55,921 nt of DNA from VRUE01 sp035548675 (GTDB taxonomy: Bacteria > Actinomycetota > Thermoleophilia > Solirubrobacterales > 70-9). Positions within the stretch are counted from its first letter, which is position 1, and each line of letters opens with the position of its first letter. The notes beneath the pieces were generated by a model. That model searched no databases. It was given only the letters and a program-made list of their open reading frames with translations, and was not told the origin of the DNA. Positions 14,343 to 22,231 of this stretch are shown here, piece by piece. The stretch lies in the NCBI GenBank assembly GCA_035548675.1, contig DASZSJ010000063.1:1-55921 (forward strand), read 5' to 3'. A program made the position numbers and the translations under genes.

Positions 14343-15187
14343 AGAGGACCGCGGCGCTGATCACCCACTCGCACCCGCCCGCGGCGACCGAGGCCGTCGC
14401 GGTGGCGGCCGAGGTCGCACGCGAGGCCGGCTGGCGCCTCGTCGCCACCGCGGCGGAGATCGAGAAGCACAACCACGCCGCCGCGGGAGTCGAGGCGGTC
14501 GATTCGCTGCCCGCTGATCCCGACCTCTGCCTGGTACTCGGCGGCGACGGCTCGATCCTCTATGCGCTGCGCAGGTTTGCCCGCACCGGGGTGCCGGTCT
14601 TCGGCGTCAACTTCGGCACCGTCGGCTTCCTCGCCGCGGTCGAGCGCGCCGAGGCGCGCGAGGGCATCCGCCGCGCCTTCGCCGGCGAGACCGAGACGAT
14701 CGACCTGCCGGCCCTCGCCGTCGAGCTCAACGGCGCGGAGCGCTTCGCCTTCAACGACGTCAGCTTCAGCCGGCGCCCGCGCGACCGCGTCGCCGAGCTG
14801 ACCTACCGGATCACCGGCGAGGAGGTGGGCAACGTGCGCTGCGACGGGCTCGTTGCCGCCACGCCGGTCGGCTCGACCGGCTACAACCTCGCCAACCAGG
14901 GGCCGATCCTGGCCTGGGGCGTGAAGGGCTACGTGGTCAGCTACATCTCGCCGCACTCGCTGACGGCGCGGGCGCTGGTCGTCGCCCCCCGCGACGTGCT
15001 GACGGTCGGCAACGCGGCCGGGCGCGAGCCGGTCGAGGTCGCGATCGACGGCGCCCAGGTCGCCACGCTCGACCCCGGCGCCGCCCTCGACCTGCGCTTC
15101 GCCGAGGCGGTCGGTTGCCTCGCTCAGCTCCCCGGCACCAGCTTCTACCACCGCATTCGCGAGAAGTTCGGCCACCTGGCGGTCTGA
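14336..15187 (+). CDS. nadK: NAD kinase
   Basis: 283 residues from the second of two duplicated ATGs; the first (14315) would add seven residues. This start was chosen because RTAALITHSHP then matches the family's first strand. The LVLGGDGSILYALRRF segment has the GGDGS phosphate-donor motif, NFGTVGFLAAVE follows, FNDVSFSR corresponds to the NE/D motif, and GLVAATPVGSTGYNLANQGP is the conserved NAD-binding loop. It makes NADP from NAD and ATP or polyphosphate. It sits between tlyA and an efflux pump; in many actinobacteria tlyA-nadK-recN are consecutive, so the pump interrupts that order here. Confidence 0.93.
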   Translation: MPERTAALITHSHPPAATEAVAVAAEVAREAGWRLVATAAEIEKHNHAAAGVEAVDSLPADPDLCLVLGGDGSILYALRRFARTGVPVFGVNFGTVGFLAAVERAEAREGIRRAFAGETETIDLPALAVELNGAERFAFNDVSFSRRPRDRVAELTYRITGEEVGNVRCDGLVAATPVGSTGYNLANQGPILAWGVKGYVVSYISPHSLTARALVVAPRDVLTVGNAAGREPVEVAIDGAQVATLDPGAALDLRFAEAVGCLAQLPGTSFYHRIREKFGHLAV

Positions 15188-15236
15188 GCCTCGCTTCGAG
15201 CGGGCCGACGATCGCTGTTCTCTAGGGTGTTCCGCA

Positions 15237-16766
15237 ATGGAGCGCAAGTGGTGGACCCTCGTCCTGATCACGATCGCGACGTTCATGCTGCTGCTGGACA
15301 TCACGGTCGTCAACGTCGCCCTGCCGGACATCCAGCGGGAACTGAACGCCAGCCTCTCCAGCCTGCAGTGGGTGGTCGACGCCTACTCGCTGATGCTCGC
15401 CGCCTTCCTGCTCACGGCCGGCTCGCTCGGCGACCGACTCGGCCGCCGCCGCGTCTTCACGATCGGCTTCGGCGTCTTCACCTTTGCCTCGTTCCTCTGC
15501 GGCATCTCCGGCGACCCGACCCTGCTCAACCTCGCCCGCGGCCTGCAGGGAATCGGCGGCGCCGGCATGTTCGCCACCTCGTTGGCGCTGATCGGCCAGG
15601 AGTTCCACGGCAAAGATCGCGCCACCGCCTTCGGCGTCTGGGGCGCGACGATCGGCGGCGCCGTCGCGATCGGCCCCCTGGTCGGCGGCTTGATCACCGA
15701 GCACCTCGGCTGGGAGTGGATCTTCTTCGTCAACGTGCCGATCGGGCTGGTTGCGATCGCGCTGACCGAGATGAAGCTGGCCAACGTCTCCGCGCAGGAC
15801 CCGCAGCCGCTCGACCTGCCCGGCCTGGCGACCTTCTCGGCCGGCCTCTTCCTGCTCATCTTCGGCCTCATCCGCGGCAATCCGGAGGGTTGGGGCAGCC
15901 CCGAGATCGTCGCCTCACTCGGCGGCGCCGTCCTCTGCCTGCTCGCCTTCCTCGCGATCGAGGCGCGCAGCCCGCACCCGATGCTCGAGCTGGGCCTCTT
16001 CCGCAAGCCGGCCTTCAACGGCGTCTCCGCGGTGGCCTTCGGCCTCTCGGCCGGGATGTTCGCGATGTTCCTCTACCTGACGATCTACCTGCAGGGCGTG
16101 CAGGGCTTCTCGCCGCTGGAGGCGGGCCTGCGCTTCCTGCCGCTGACCGTGCTCTCGTTCGTCGCCTCGCCGATCGCCGGCTCGCTCTCGCACCGGATCC
16201 CGATCCGCGTCCTGCTCGGCGTCGGCCTGACGCTCGTCGGCATCGGCCTGCTGCTGATGCACGGCCTCAGCGCCGACTCGTCGGTCAGCGACCTGCTGCT
16301 CGGTTTCCTCATCGCGGGCGTCGGCATCGGCACCGCCAACCCGGGAATCGGCCAGGCGGCGATCGGCGTCGTACCGCCGCAGAAAGCCGGCATGGGCTCG
16401 GGAATCAACACGACCTTCCGCCAGGTCGGGATCGCCACCGGGGTCGCCTCGCTCGGCGCCATCTTCCAGTCTCGCGTCGACGCAAAGCTGGGCGAGCTGC
16501 TGCCGAACGCGCCGCACGGCCTGGGTGAAATCGTCTCCTCCGGCGGCTCGGTCGCGGCGGCGAGGGCGGTGCCGCCGGGCCAGCGGGCGGAAGTGGTCGC
16601 AGCGGCCAAAGTCGCCTTCGTCAGCGGCTTCAACGAGATCCTCCTGATCGGGGCCGTCCTCTCCTTCCTCGTCGCCGGCCTCGGTTTCTTCCTCGTCAGG
16701 TCCAGGGACTTCGTCCAGGCAACTTCGTCCCAAACTGAGCCTGCGACCGATCCGGCCCCCGCGTAG
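15237..16766 (+). CDS. MFS drug efflux transporter, DHA2 (EmrB/QacA) family
   Basis: 509 residues, about 14 hydrophobic segments, typical of the 14-helix DHA2 group. The first helix contains LDITVVNVALPDIQREL (motif D1), followed by GSLGDRLGRRRVFT (motif A) and GPLVGGLITEHLGWEWIFFV (motif C, antiporter signature). Such proteins export hydrophobic cations or other drugs using the proton gradient; the actual substrate is unknown. The C-terminal tail is short and polar. It separates nadK from recN. Confidence 0.9.
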   Translation: MERKWWTLVLITIATFMLLLDITVVNVALPDIQRELNASLSSLQWVVDAYSLMLAAFLLTAGSLGDRLGRRRVFTIGFGVFTFASFLCGISGDPTLLNLARGLQGIGGAGMFATSLALIGQEFHGKDRATAFGVWGATIGGAVAIGPLVGGLITEHLGWEWIFFVNVPIGLVAIALTEMKLANVSAQDPQPLDLPGLATFSAGLFLLIFGLIRGNPEGWGSPEIVASLGGAVLCLLAFLAIEARSPHPMLELGLFRKPAFNGVSAVAFGLSAGMFAMFLYLTIYLQGVQGFSPLEAGLRFLPLTVLSFVASPIAGSLSHRIPIRVLLGVGLTLVGIGLLLMHGLSADSSVSDLLLGFLIAGVGIGTANPGIGQAAIGVVPPQKAGMGSGINTTFRQVGIATGVASLGAIFQSRVDAKLGELLPNAPHGLGEIVSSGGSVAAARAVPPGQRAEVVAAAKVAFVSGFNEILLIGAVLSFLVAGLGFFLVRSRDFVQATSSQTEPATDPAPA

Positions 16767-16793
16767 CGGCGCCTCGCGGCGGGTGGCACCGTA

Positions 16794-16842
16794 GGGCCCC
16801 CACCCCGAGGACGCTTCAGCGACCGGGGGGGTTGGGGTCCCC
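16794..16842. terminator. Imperfect GC-rich hairpin after the MFS gene
   Basis: GGGCCCCCACCCC (from 16794) can pair imperfectly with GGTTGGGGTCCCC (ending 16842) around a 20-base loop, 27 bases after the MFS stop and before recN. There is no T-run, so function as a terminator is uncertain. Confidence 0.35.
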
Positions 16843-16884
16843 TGCGGTGACGGAACCCGCCGCGCCAAGTGCTACACAGAGCAC

Positions 16885-18564
16885 GTGCTGCGCGAGCTGC
16901 GGATCGAGAACCTGCTGCTGATCGAGAAGGCGGAGTTGAGGCTCGGGGAGGGGCTGAACGCGATCACTGGGGAGACCGGGGCCGGCAAGACGGTGCTTGC
17001 GCACTCGCTCGACCTGCTGATGGGGGGCAAGGCACGGCCGCAGATCGTGCGGCCGGGAGCCGAGGAGGCCTGGGTCGAGGGCGTCTTCGACCTGCCGCCG
17101 GAACTGCTCGCGGCGCCGGAGCTGGCCGAGCTGGCCGAGCGGTTGCCCGAGGCCGCCGGGGAGATCGTGCTGGGGCGCCGCGTCTCCGCAAGTGGGCGGA
17201 CGAGTGCCTTCGTCGCCGGCCGCGCCGCTACGGCCGCGGACCTGAAGCTGCTGGGCGAGCGCCTGCTCGCCTTCTACGGCCAGCACGAGCACCGCAAGCT
17301 GACGATCGCCGCGGCGCAACTGGACGTGCTCGACGGCTTCGCCGGGCCGGCACACCTGGAGCTGCGCGGGGAATACCGCGAGGCGCACCGCGAGTGCCTG
17401 CGCCTGGCGGCCGAGCTGGCTGAGCTGCGCGAGCGCGACGGCTCGCGCGAGCGCGATCTCGACCTCTACCGCTACGAGCTCTCCGAGATCGAGGCGGTGG
17501 CGCCCGATCCCGCCGAGGAGGCCGAGCTGGGGGCCGAGCGCGAGCGCCTGCGCCACGCCGAGGGGTTGCGCGAAGCCGCGGCGGGGGCGCACGCCGCCGC
17601 GCTCGGGGCTGAGCAGGACGGTGGCGCCGCCGGTGCGCTCGCACAGGCAGAGGCGCTGCTGCAGGGCGTCGCCGGGGTCGATCCGGAGCTCGACGCGCTG
17701 GCGCAGCGGCTGAGCGCGGCGGCGATCGAGCTGGGCGACGTGGCGGCCGGGTTGCGCGACCGCCTCGAGGCCCTGGAGGCTGACCCGGAGCGGCTCGCCG
17801 CGGTCGAGGAGCGCCTCGAGGCGCTCGACCGGTTGCGGCGCAAGCACGGCGGCAGCGTCGAGTCGGTGCTCGCCCACGCCGAGCGCTGCCGGGCCGAGGT
17901 CGCCCGCCTCGAGAGCGCTGAGGAGCGCGGGGCGGAGGCCGAGGCAGCCCTGGTCGAGGCCGAAGCGCGCCGGGCGCAGCTCGCCGCCCGGCTGAGCGAG
18001 GGGCGGCAGGAGGCGGCGCCGGCGCTCGAGCGCGAGGTCGCCGCCGAGCTGGAGGGGCTGGCGATGCAGGGCGCGCGGCTCGAGGTGGCGTTGGAGCCGC
18101 ATCCGGACGGCTTCGGGCCCAACGGCGCCGAGGCGGTCGAGCTGCGGCTGGCGCCCAACCCGGGCCTGGAGGCGGCGCCGCTGCGCGACGCCGCCTCGGG
18201 CGGCGAGCTCTCGCGGGTGATGCTGGCGCTGAGCGGCTTCGGTGCGGCCGCGGGCGCCGGCACGCTCGTCTTCGATGAGATCGACGCCGGCGTCGGCGGC
18301 AAGACGGCGCGCCGCGTGGGCGAGCGGCTGCGGGCGCTCGGCGCGGGTCGCCAGGTGATCTGCATCACCCACCTGCCCCAGGTCGCCTCGCTGGCCGGCA
18401 CCCATTTCACGCTGGAGAAGGACGTCTCCGGAGGGCGGGCGAGCGCCCGCGTGCGCAGGCTCGACGGCGACGGGGTGGTCGAGGAGATCCGCCGCATGCT
18501 CGGCGGCGATCGCAGCGACGAGGCGGCCACGCGCCACGCGCGCGAGCTGCTCGCCGCCGCGTAG
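16885..18564 (+). CDS. recN: DNA repair protein RecN
   Basis: 559 residues from GTG 16885. The SMC-like ATPase head is split: Walker A GETGAGKT (29-36) at the N-terminus, and the signature SGGELSRVMLAL plus Walker B LVFDEIDAGVGGK (about 458) at the C-terminus. Between them lies a long Glu/Ala/Arg-rich coiled coil (about 150-370). RecN tethers DNA at double-strand breaks. The length equals typical RecN. The stop is followed at once by a family-2 palindrome and then steA. Confidence 0.96.
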   Translation: MLRELRIENLLLIEKAELRLGEGLNAITGETGAGKTVLAHSLDLLMGGKARPQIVRPGAEEAWVEGVFDLPPELLAAPELAELAERLPEAAGEIVLGRRVSASGRTSAFVAGRAATAADLKLLGERLLAFYGQHEHRKLTIAAAQLDVLDGFAGPAHLELRGEYREAHRECLRLAAELAELRERDGSRERDLDLYRYELSEIEAVAPDPAEEAELGAERERLRHAEGLREAAAGAHAAALGAEQDGGAAGALAQAEALLQGVAGVDPELDALAQRLSAAAIELGDVAAGLRDRLEALEADPERLAAVEERLEALDRLRRKHGGSVESVLAHAERCRAEVARLESAEERGAEAEAALVEAEARRAQLAARLSEGRQEAAPALEREVAAELEGLAMQGARLEVALEPHPDGFGPNGAEAVELRLAPNPGLEAAPLRDAASGGELSRVMLALSGFGAAAGAGTLVFDEIDAGVGGKTARRVGERLRALGAGRQVICITHLPQVASLAGTHFTLEKDVSGGRASARVRRLDGDGVVEEIRRMLGGDRSDEAATRHARELLAAA

Positions 18565-18617
18565 CCCTTCCGGTGCGCTTTATCCCCTCTGACGGAGCAA
18601 AGGCGCACCGGAAAGGG
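18565..18617 (+). repeat. Palindromic element, family 2, copy 1 (recN-steA gap)
   Basis: TTCCGGTGCGCTTT (18568-18581) and AAGGCGCACCGGAA (ending 18613) are near-perfect inverted arms around a 17-base centre with CCCC and GGAG. It begins at the recN stop. The same arms occur at 25438-25486 and 55185-55231. Confidence 0.85.
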
Positions 18618-18660
18618 GAAGCGGTTGCTTTGTTCCACTTGTCGCGCGGGATAACCTCTT

Positions 18661-19851
18661 TTGGTGGCAACCGCCAGTCGCCGTCGCTTTCCCGCCCTGC
18701 TCTCGCGTCGCGACGCTGCCTCCCGGGTCGAGGCGATCGAGGGCCGGGTGCGGCTCGGCCGTCGCACCAAGCACCTGGTCAAACGGCTGGGGCCCGGCGA
18801 CGTCGCCGTCATCGACCACGTCAACATCGACCGCATCGCCGCCGAGGAGCTGATCGCCACCGGGGTCAGGGTCGTCCTCAACGCCTCGCCCTCCTCCAAC
18901 GGCCGCTACCCGAACGCCGGGCCGCTGCTGCTGGCACAGGCCGGCGTGCGGCTGATCGACGTCGAGGACGCCGATCCGTTCGAGCTGCTCGCCGACGGTG
19001 GCACGGTCAGCGTCGCCGGCGGTGCCGTGCTCGGCGGCGGCCGCGAGCTGCTCCGCGGCCGTGTGCTCGGGGTTGAGGAGCTGGAGGCCCAGCGGGACCG
19101 GCAGCTCGAGCGGGTCGACGAGGCGCTGGCCGAATTCGCCGAGAACACAGTCGCCCACGTGCGTCAGGAGACGGACCTGCTGACCGGCAGCGTCGAGTTC
19201 CCGCCGACCCGCGTCTCCTTCCGCGACCGCCACGTGCTGATCGTCGTCCGCGGCGATCGCCACCGCCGCGACCTGAAGGCCCTGCGCGCCTACATCCGCG
19301 ACGTCCGCCCGGTCGTCGTCGCCGTCGACGGCGGCGCCGACGGCGTGCTGGAAGCGGGGATGAAGCCGGACGTGATCGTCGGGGACATGGACTCGGCCGG
19401 CGACGAGGCGCTGCGCTGCGGCGCCGAGCTGATCGTCCACGCCTATCCCGACGGGCGCGCCCCCGGCCGCCAGCGCCTGCTCGACCTCGGCCTCGAGCAC
19501 ACGCTGCTGCCGGCCGCCGGCACCAGCGAGGACGTGGCGATGCTGATGGCGCACGAGAAGGGCGCGGCGCTGATCGTCAGCGTCGGCGCCCACTTCAACC
19601 TGATCGAGTTCCTCGACCGCAAGCGCGGCGGCATGTCCTCGACCTTCCTCACGCGGCTGCGGATCGGCGAGAAGCTGGTTGACGCCAAGGGGGTGAGCCG
19701 GCTCTACAACCCGAGCTCGCCCTTCGGCCCGATGGCGCTCTTCCTCGCCGCCTTCATGGTCCTGCTGGCGATCGTCGTGATCACCTCGCCGGCGCTCAGC
19801 GACCTGGTCGACCTGGTCTGGCTGAAGATCAAGATCTGGCTCGGGCTTTAG
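18661..19851 (+). CDS. steA: SteA-like cytokinetic/cell-separation membrane protein
   Basis: 396 residues; start TTG 18661 or GTG 18664. The N-terminal domain (GRVRLGRRTKHLVKRLGPGD, VAVIDHVNIDRIAAEEL) is followed by a thiamine-pyrophosphokinase-like domain (about 190-330) with VVAVDGGADGVLEAGMKPDV and IVGDMDSAGDEAL, and a C-terminal transmembrane helix (ALFLAAFMVLLAIVVITSPA). In corynebacteria SteA is recruited to the division site and, with SteB, controls cell-wall hydrolase activation. The next plus-strand gene is the SteB/MctB-type partner, which supports the assignment. Confidence 0.88.
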   Translation: MVATASRRRFPALLSRRDAASRVEAIEGRVRLGRRTKHLVKRLGPGDVAVIDHVNIDRIAAEELIATGVRVVLNASPSSNGRYPNAGPLLLAQAGVRLIDVEDADPFELLADGGTVSVAGGAVLGGGRELLRGRVLGVEELEAQRDRQLERVDEALAEFAENTVAHVRQETDLLTGSVEFPPTRVSFRDRHVLIVVRGDRHRRDLKALRAYIRDVRPVVVAVDGGADGVLEAGMKPDVIVGDMDSAGDEALRCGAELIVHAYPDGRAPGRQRLLDLGLEHTLLPAAGTSEDVAMLMAHEKGAALIVSVGAHFNLIEFLDRKRGGMSSTFLTRLRIGEKLVDAKGVSRLYNPSSPFGPMALFLAAFMVLLAIVVITSPALSDLVDLVWLKIKIWLGL

Positions 19852-20384
19852 CGGTCCTCGCCCCTGGGCGCGCCGAGGCTCAGCACGATGAGGTCCGCTT
19901 TTCCTGCCGAGCACTCGACCGTGCCCTTGGCGTCGAGGCGGAACCAGTCGCCGTGCCTGAACCCCTTCACCGAGCGCCTCAGCACCAGGCCGAAGTTCCG
20001 CCTGCCGTTGTCGCCCGCGTTGGGCTGAAAGGAGACGAGCCCAAGGCGATCGCCGGCCGAGTGGCGGGCGCGAAAGTAGGCGATAAGCGTGTCGCGGTCC
20101 TTTGCCCGCCTGCCGAGGCGCGCGCCCGGCGCGTTCTGCGAGTACCACTGGAAGGCGGGGCTGGGGGCGAAGAGGGCGTCGAGCCGCTCGTGGTCGCCGC
20201 GGTTGAACGACGTGACGAAAGAGGAGACCGCTGCGCGGGCGACCGCGCTGCCGCAGGCTCCCCCTGCTCGGGCCGTCGCATCGGTGGTGGGGGCGGAGGG
20301 AGCAGCGCCGGCTGGGCCGGGCGCAGCGGCGAGGGCGAGCGACGCCGACCAGGCGACGAGCAGGTTCCTCACTGTGCGGCCCAT
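19848..20384 (-). CDS. Secreted SnoaL/NTF2-like protein
   Basis: 178 residues from ATG 20384. An N-terminal signal peptide (VRNLLVAWSASLALAAAPGP AGA in sequence) precedes a mature part with the NTF2-like cone pattern: VSSFVTSFNRGDHERLDALF, then FQWYSQNAPG and DTLIAYFRARHSAGDRLGL. Two cysteines (GGACGSAV; GTVECSAGKAD) could form a disulfide. The ligand is unknown. It reads toward steA, overlapping its end by four bases, and its start is 64 bases from the divergent steB-like gene. Confidence 0.65.
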   Translation of the reverse strand: MGRTVRNLLVAWSASLALAAAPGPAGAAPSAPTTDATARAGGACGSAVARAAVSSFVTSFNRGDHERLDALFAPSPAFQWYSQNAPGARLGRRAKDRDTLIAYFRARHSAGDRLGLVSFQPNAGDNGRRNFGLVLRRSVKGFRHGDWFRLDAKGTVECSAGKADLIVLSLGAPRGEDR

Positions 20385-20447
20385 GGTCACGAGGCTATAT
20401 CGCAAAGTTGCGTAGCGCTTGCGCAGGCCACCATCTAGCCTCCCGGC

Positions 20448-21320
20448 GTGGGTTACAGCGCCCGATACCACGCCACTTCGCTGATCGCCGTCTTCCTCGC
20501 CCTCGCGATCGGCATCCTGATCGGTGCCGAGTTCGGCGGCGACGCGCTGACCAGTACCCGCAAGGACCTCGAGCGGAGCCTGACCGGCAACCTGCAGGAC
20601 GAACGCGAGCGGGCCGCCGAACTGGGCGGCAAACTGGCGCGCTCCGACGAATTCGCCGATCGCGTCTACCCGGCGCTGGTGCGCGACCGCCTGGCGGGAC
20701 AGCGGATCGGCATTCTCGCGATCGGCGACCTGCCGGGGGAGGCGAGCAGCGCGATCGAGGAAATGCTGGGACCGACGGGGGCGCGGCTGGTCGGGATCGG
20801 CGTCGTGCGCGAGCCGGTCGACCTCAGTGGCCTCGGTACCGCGCTGGCGAAGACGCGCTTCGCCGAGATCCGCCGCAGCGAAGAGGCGCTGAGCGAATTC
20901 GGCACCGGAGTGGGGCGGCAGCTGATCCGCGGCGGCACCCTGCTCGAACGGGTACGGGGCAACCTCTTCTCGCGGGCGAGCGGCAACTTCGGCAACCTCG
21001 ACGGGATCATCGTCGTGCGCCAGGTGCCGGAAGAGCTCGGTCCCGTGCAGCGGAGCAAGGCGGCGAACCTCGAAACGGCGCTGATGGCCGGGATCGCCGG
21101 CACCCACAGGCCCGCCGTCGGGGTCGAGACGACGAGCGCCGAACCGTCCTCGGTCTCCTTCTTCGCCGGCAACGACCTCACCAGCGTCGACGACGTCGAG
21201 GCGACGGCGGGCAAGGTGGCGACGGTCTTCGCCCTGCTCGGGGCCGAGGGCAGCTTCGGCGTCAAGGGCTCGGCCGACCGCCTGCTGCCCGACCTGCTGC
21301 CGCCGGCCGGGTCGCGCTAG
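20448..21320 (+). CDS. MctB/SteB-family membrane-anchored protein (annotated as copper transporter)
   Basis: 290 residues from GTG 20448. The start GYSARYHATSLIAVFLALAI GILIG is the conserved N-terminal membrane anchor of the MctB family, followed by a coiled coil (TRKDLERSLTGNLQDERERA) and a periplasmic alpha/beta domain (GQRIGILAIGDLPGEASSAI; NLDGIIVVRQVPEE; TVFALLGAEGSFGVKGSADR). In mycobacteria MctB (Rv1698) was linked to copper tolerance; in corynebacteria the homologue next to steA acts as SteB in cell separation. Adjacency to steA favours the latter role here. Confidence 0.85.
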   Translation: MGYSARYHATSLIAVFLALAIGILIGAEFGGDALTSTRKDLERSLTGNLQDERERAAELGGKLARSDEFADRVYPALVRDRLAGQRIGILAIGDLPGEASSAIEEMLGPTGARLVGIGVVREPVDLSGLGTALAKTRFAEIRRSEEALSEFGTGVGRQLIRGGTLLERVRGNLFSRASGNFGNLDGIIVVRQVPEELGPVQRSKAANLETALMAGIAGTHRPAVGVETTSAEPSSVSFFAGNDLTSVDDVEATAGKVATVFALLGAEGSFGVKGSADRLLPDLLPPAGSR

Positions 21321-21330
21321 TGGGTACCCG

Positions 21331-22164
21331 ATGACCTGGGTCGGCTTCCCGGTCGCGATCGCTGTCGCCCTGCTGGTCGTGCCGGCCGGGGTGCGGGGGC
21401 TGCTCGACGCCGGCCTGGTGCGGGCCAACTACCGCGGCGCCCGGCTCGCCTTCCCGCTCGGCGCCGTCCTGGCGACGGCGGCGCTGGTGGCGCTGGCGCC
21501 GCTCGCCTTCCTCAACGACCGCGGCGACCTCGACCTGCTCAGCCCCGGGCTGCGCCAGTGGATGCCCTACCTGCTGGGGCTCGCCTTCCTCGGCTTCCTC
21601 GACGACTCGCTGGGGCGGGGGGAGGAGGCCGGGGCGCCGCGCGGCTGGCGCGGCCACGCGCGGGCGCTGCGCGAGGGGAGCCTCTCGACCGGGGCGGTGA
21701 AGGCGCTGGGGGCGTTGGCACTCGCCGCCTACGTCGTCTCCGGGCGGGGACTCGAATCGTGGCGCTACGTCGCCGACGTGGTGCTGCTGATCCTCGCCAC
21801 GAACCTCTTCAACCTGCTCGACCTGCGGCCGGGGCGGGCGGAGAAGGGCCTGGCCCTGCTTGGAGCCGGCCTCTGCCTCGGCGCCTGGACCCTCGCGCCG
21901 CTCGAGCTGCTCGGCATCTTCGCCGGACCGGTCCTGGTCGGCGCCGCCTTCACGCTGCGCGAGCGGGCGATGCTGGGCGACACCGGCTCCAACCTGCTCG
22001 GTGCCGTCGGCGGGGTCTGGCTGCTGACGACTTTGGGTGAGGACGCGCGCCTGATCGCTCTCGCCCTCGTCGCCGGACTGACCATTTACGGGGAGTTGCG
22101 TTCGATCTCGGCGACGATCGAGTCGGTTCCGCCACTGCGCTGGCTAGACTCGCTCGGCAGATGA
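21331..22164 (+). CDS. Membrane glycosyl-phosphate transferase family 4 (MraY/WecA-like)
   Basis: 277 residues with about eight hydrophobic segments. Family 4 features are visible: FLGFLDDSLGRG (first Asp-rich loop), the lysine-bearing STGAVKALGALALAAYVV, TNLFNLLDLRPGRAEKG (NXXNXXDGXDG-like loop) and LRERAMLGDTGSNLLGAVGG (cytosolic loop with the catalytic Asp). Such enzymes transfer sugar-phosphate to undecaprenyl or decaprenyl phosphate. It is 10 bases after the steB-like gene and 67 before pyrG. It probably serves envelope assembly with the SteAB module; the sugar is unknown. Confidence 0.8.
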   Translation: MTWVGFPVAIAVALLVVPAGVRGLLDAGLVRANYRGARLAFPLGAVLATAALVALAPLAFLNDRGDLDLLSPGLRQWMPYLLGLAFLGFLDDSLGRGEEAGAPRGWRGHARALREGSLSTGAVKALGALALAAYVVSGRGLESWRYVADVVLLILATNLFNLLDLRPGRAEKGLALLGAGLCLGAWTLAPLELLGIFAGPVLVGAAFTLRERAMLGDTGSNLLGAVGGVWLLTTLGEDARLIALALVAGLTIYGELRSISATIESVPPLRWLDSLGR

Positions 22165-22231
22165 GTAAACGGCTCGATCGACTCCCGCGCACTGAGAGTC
22201 CGCCTGTGACGTTCGCGGGACTCAATCTCGC

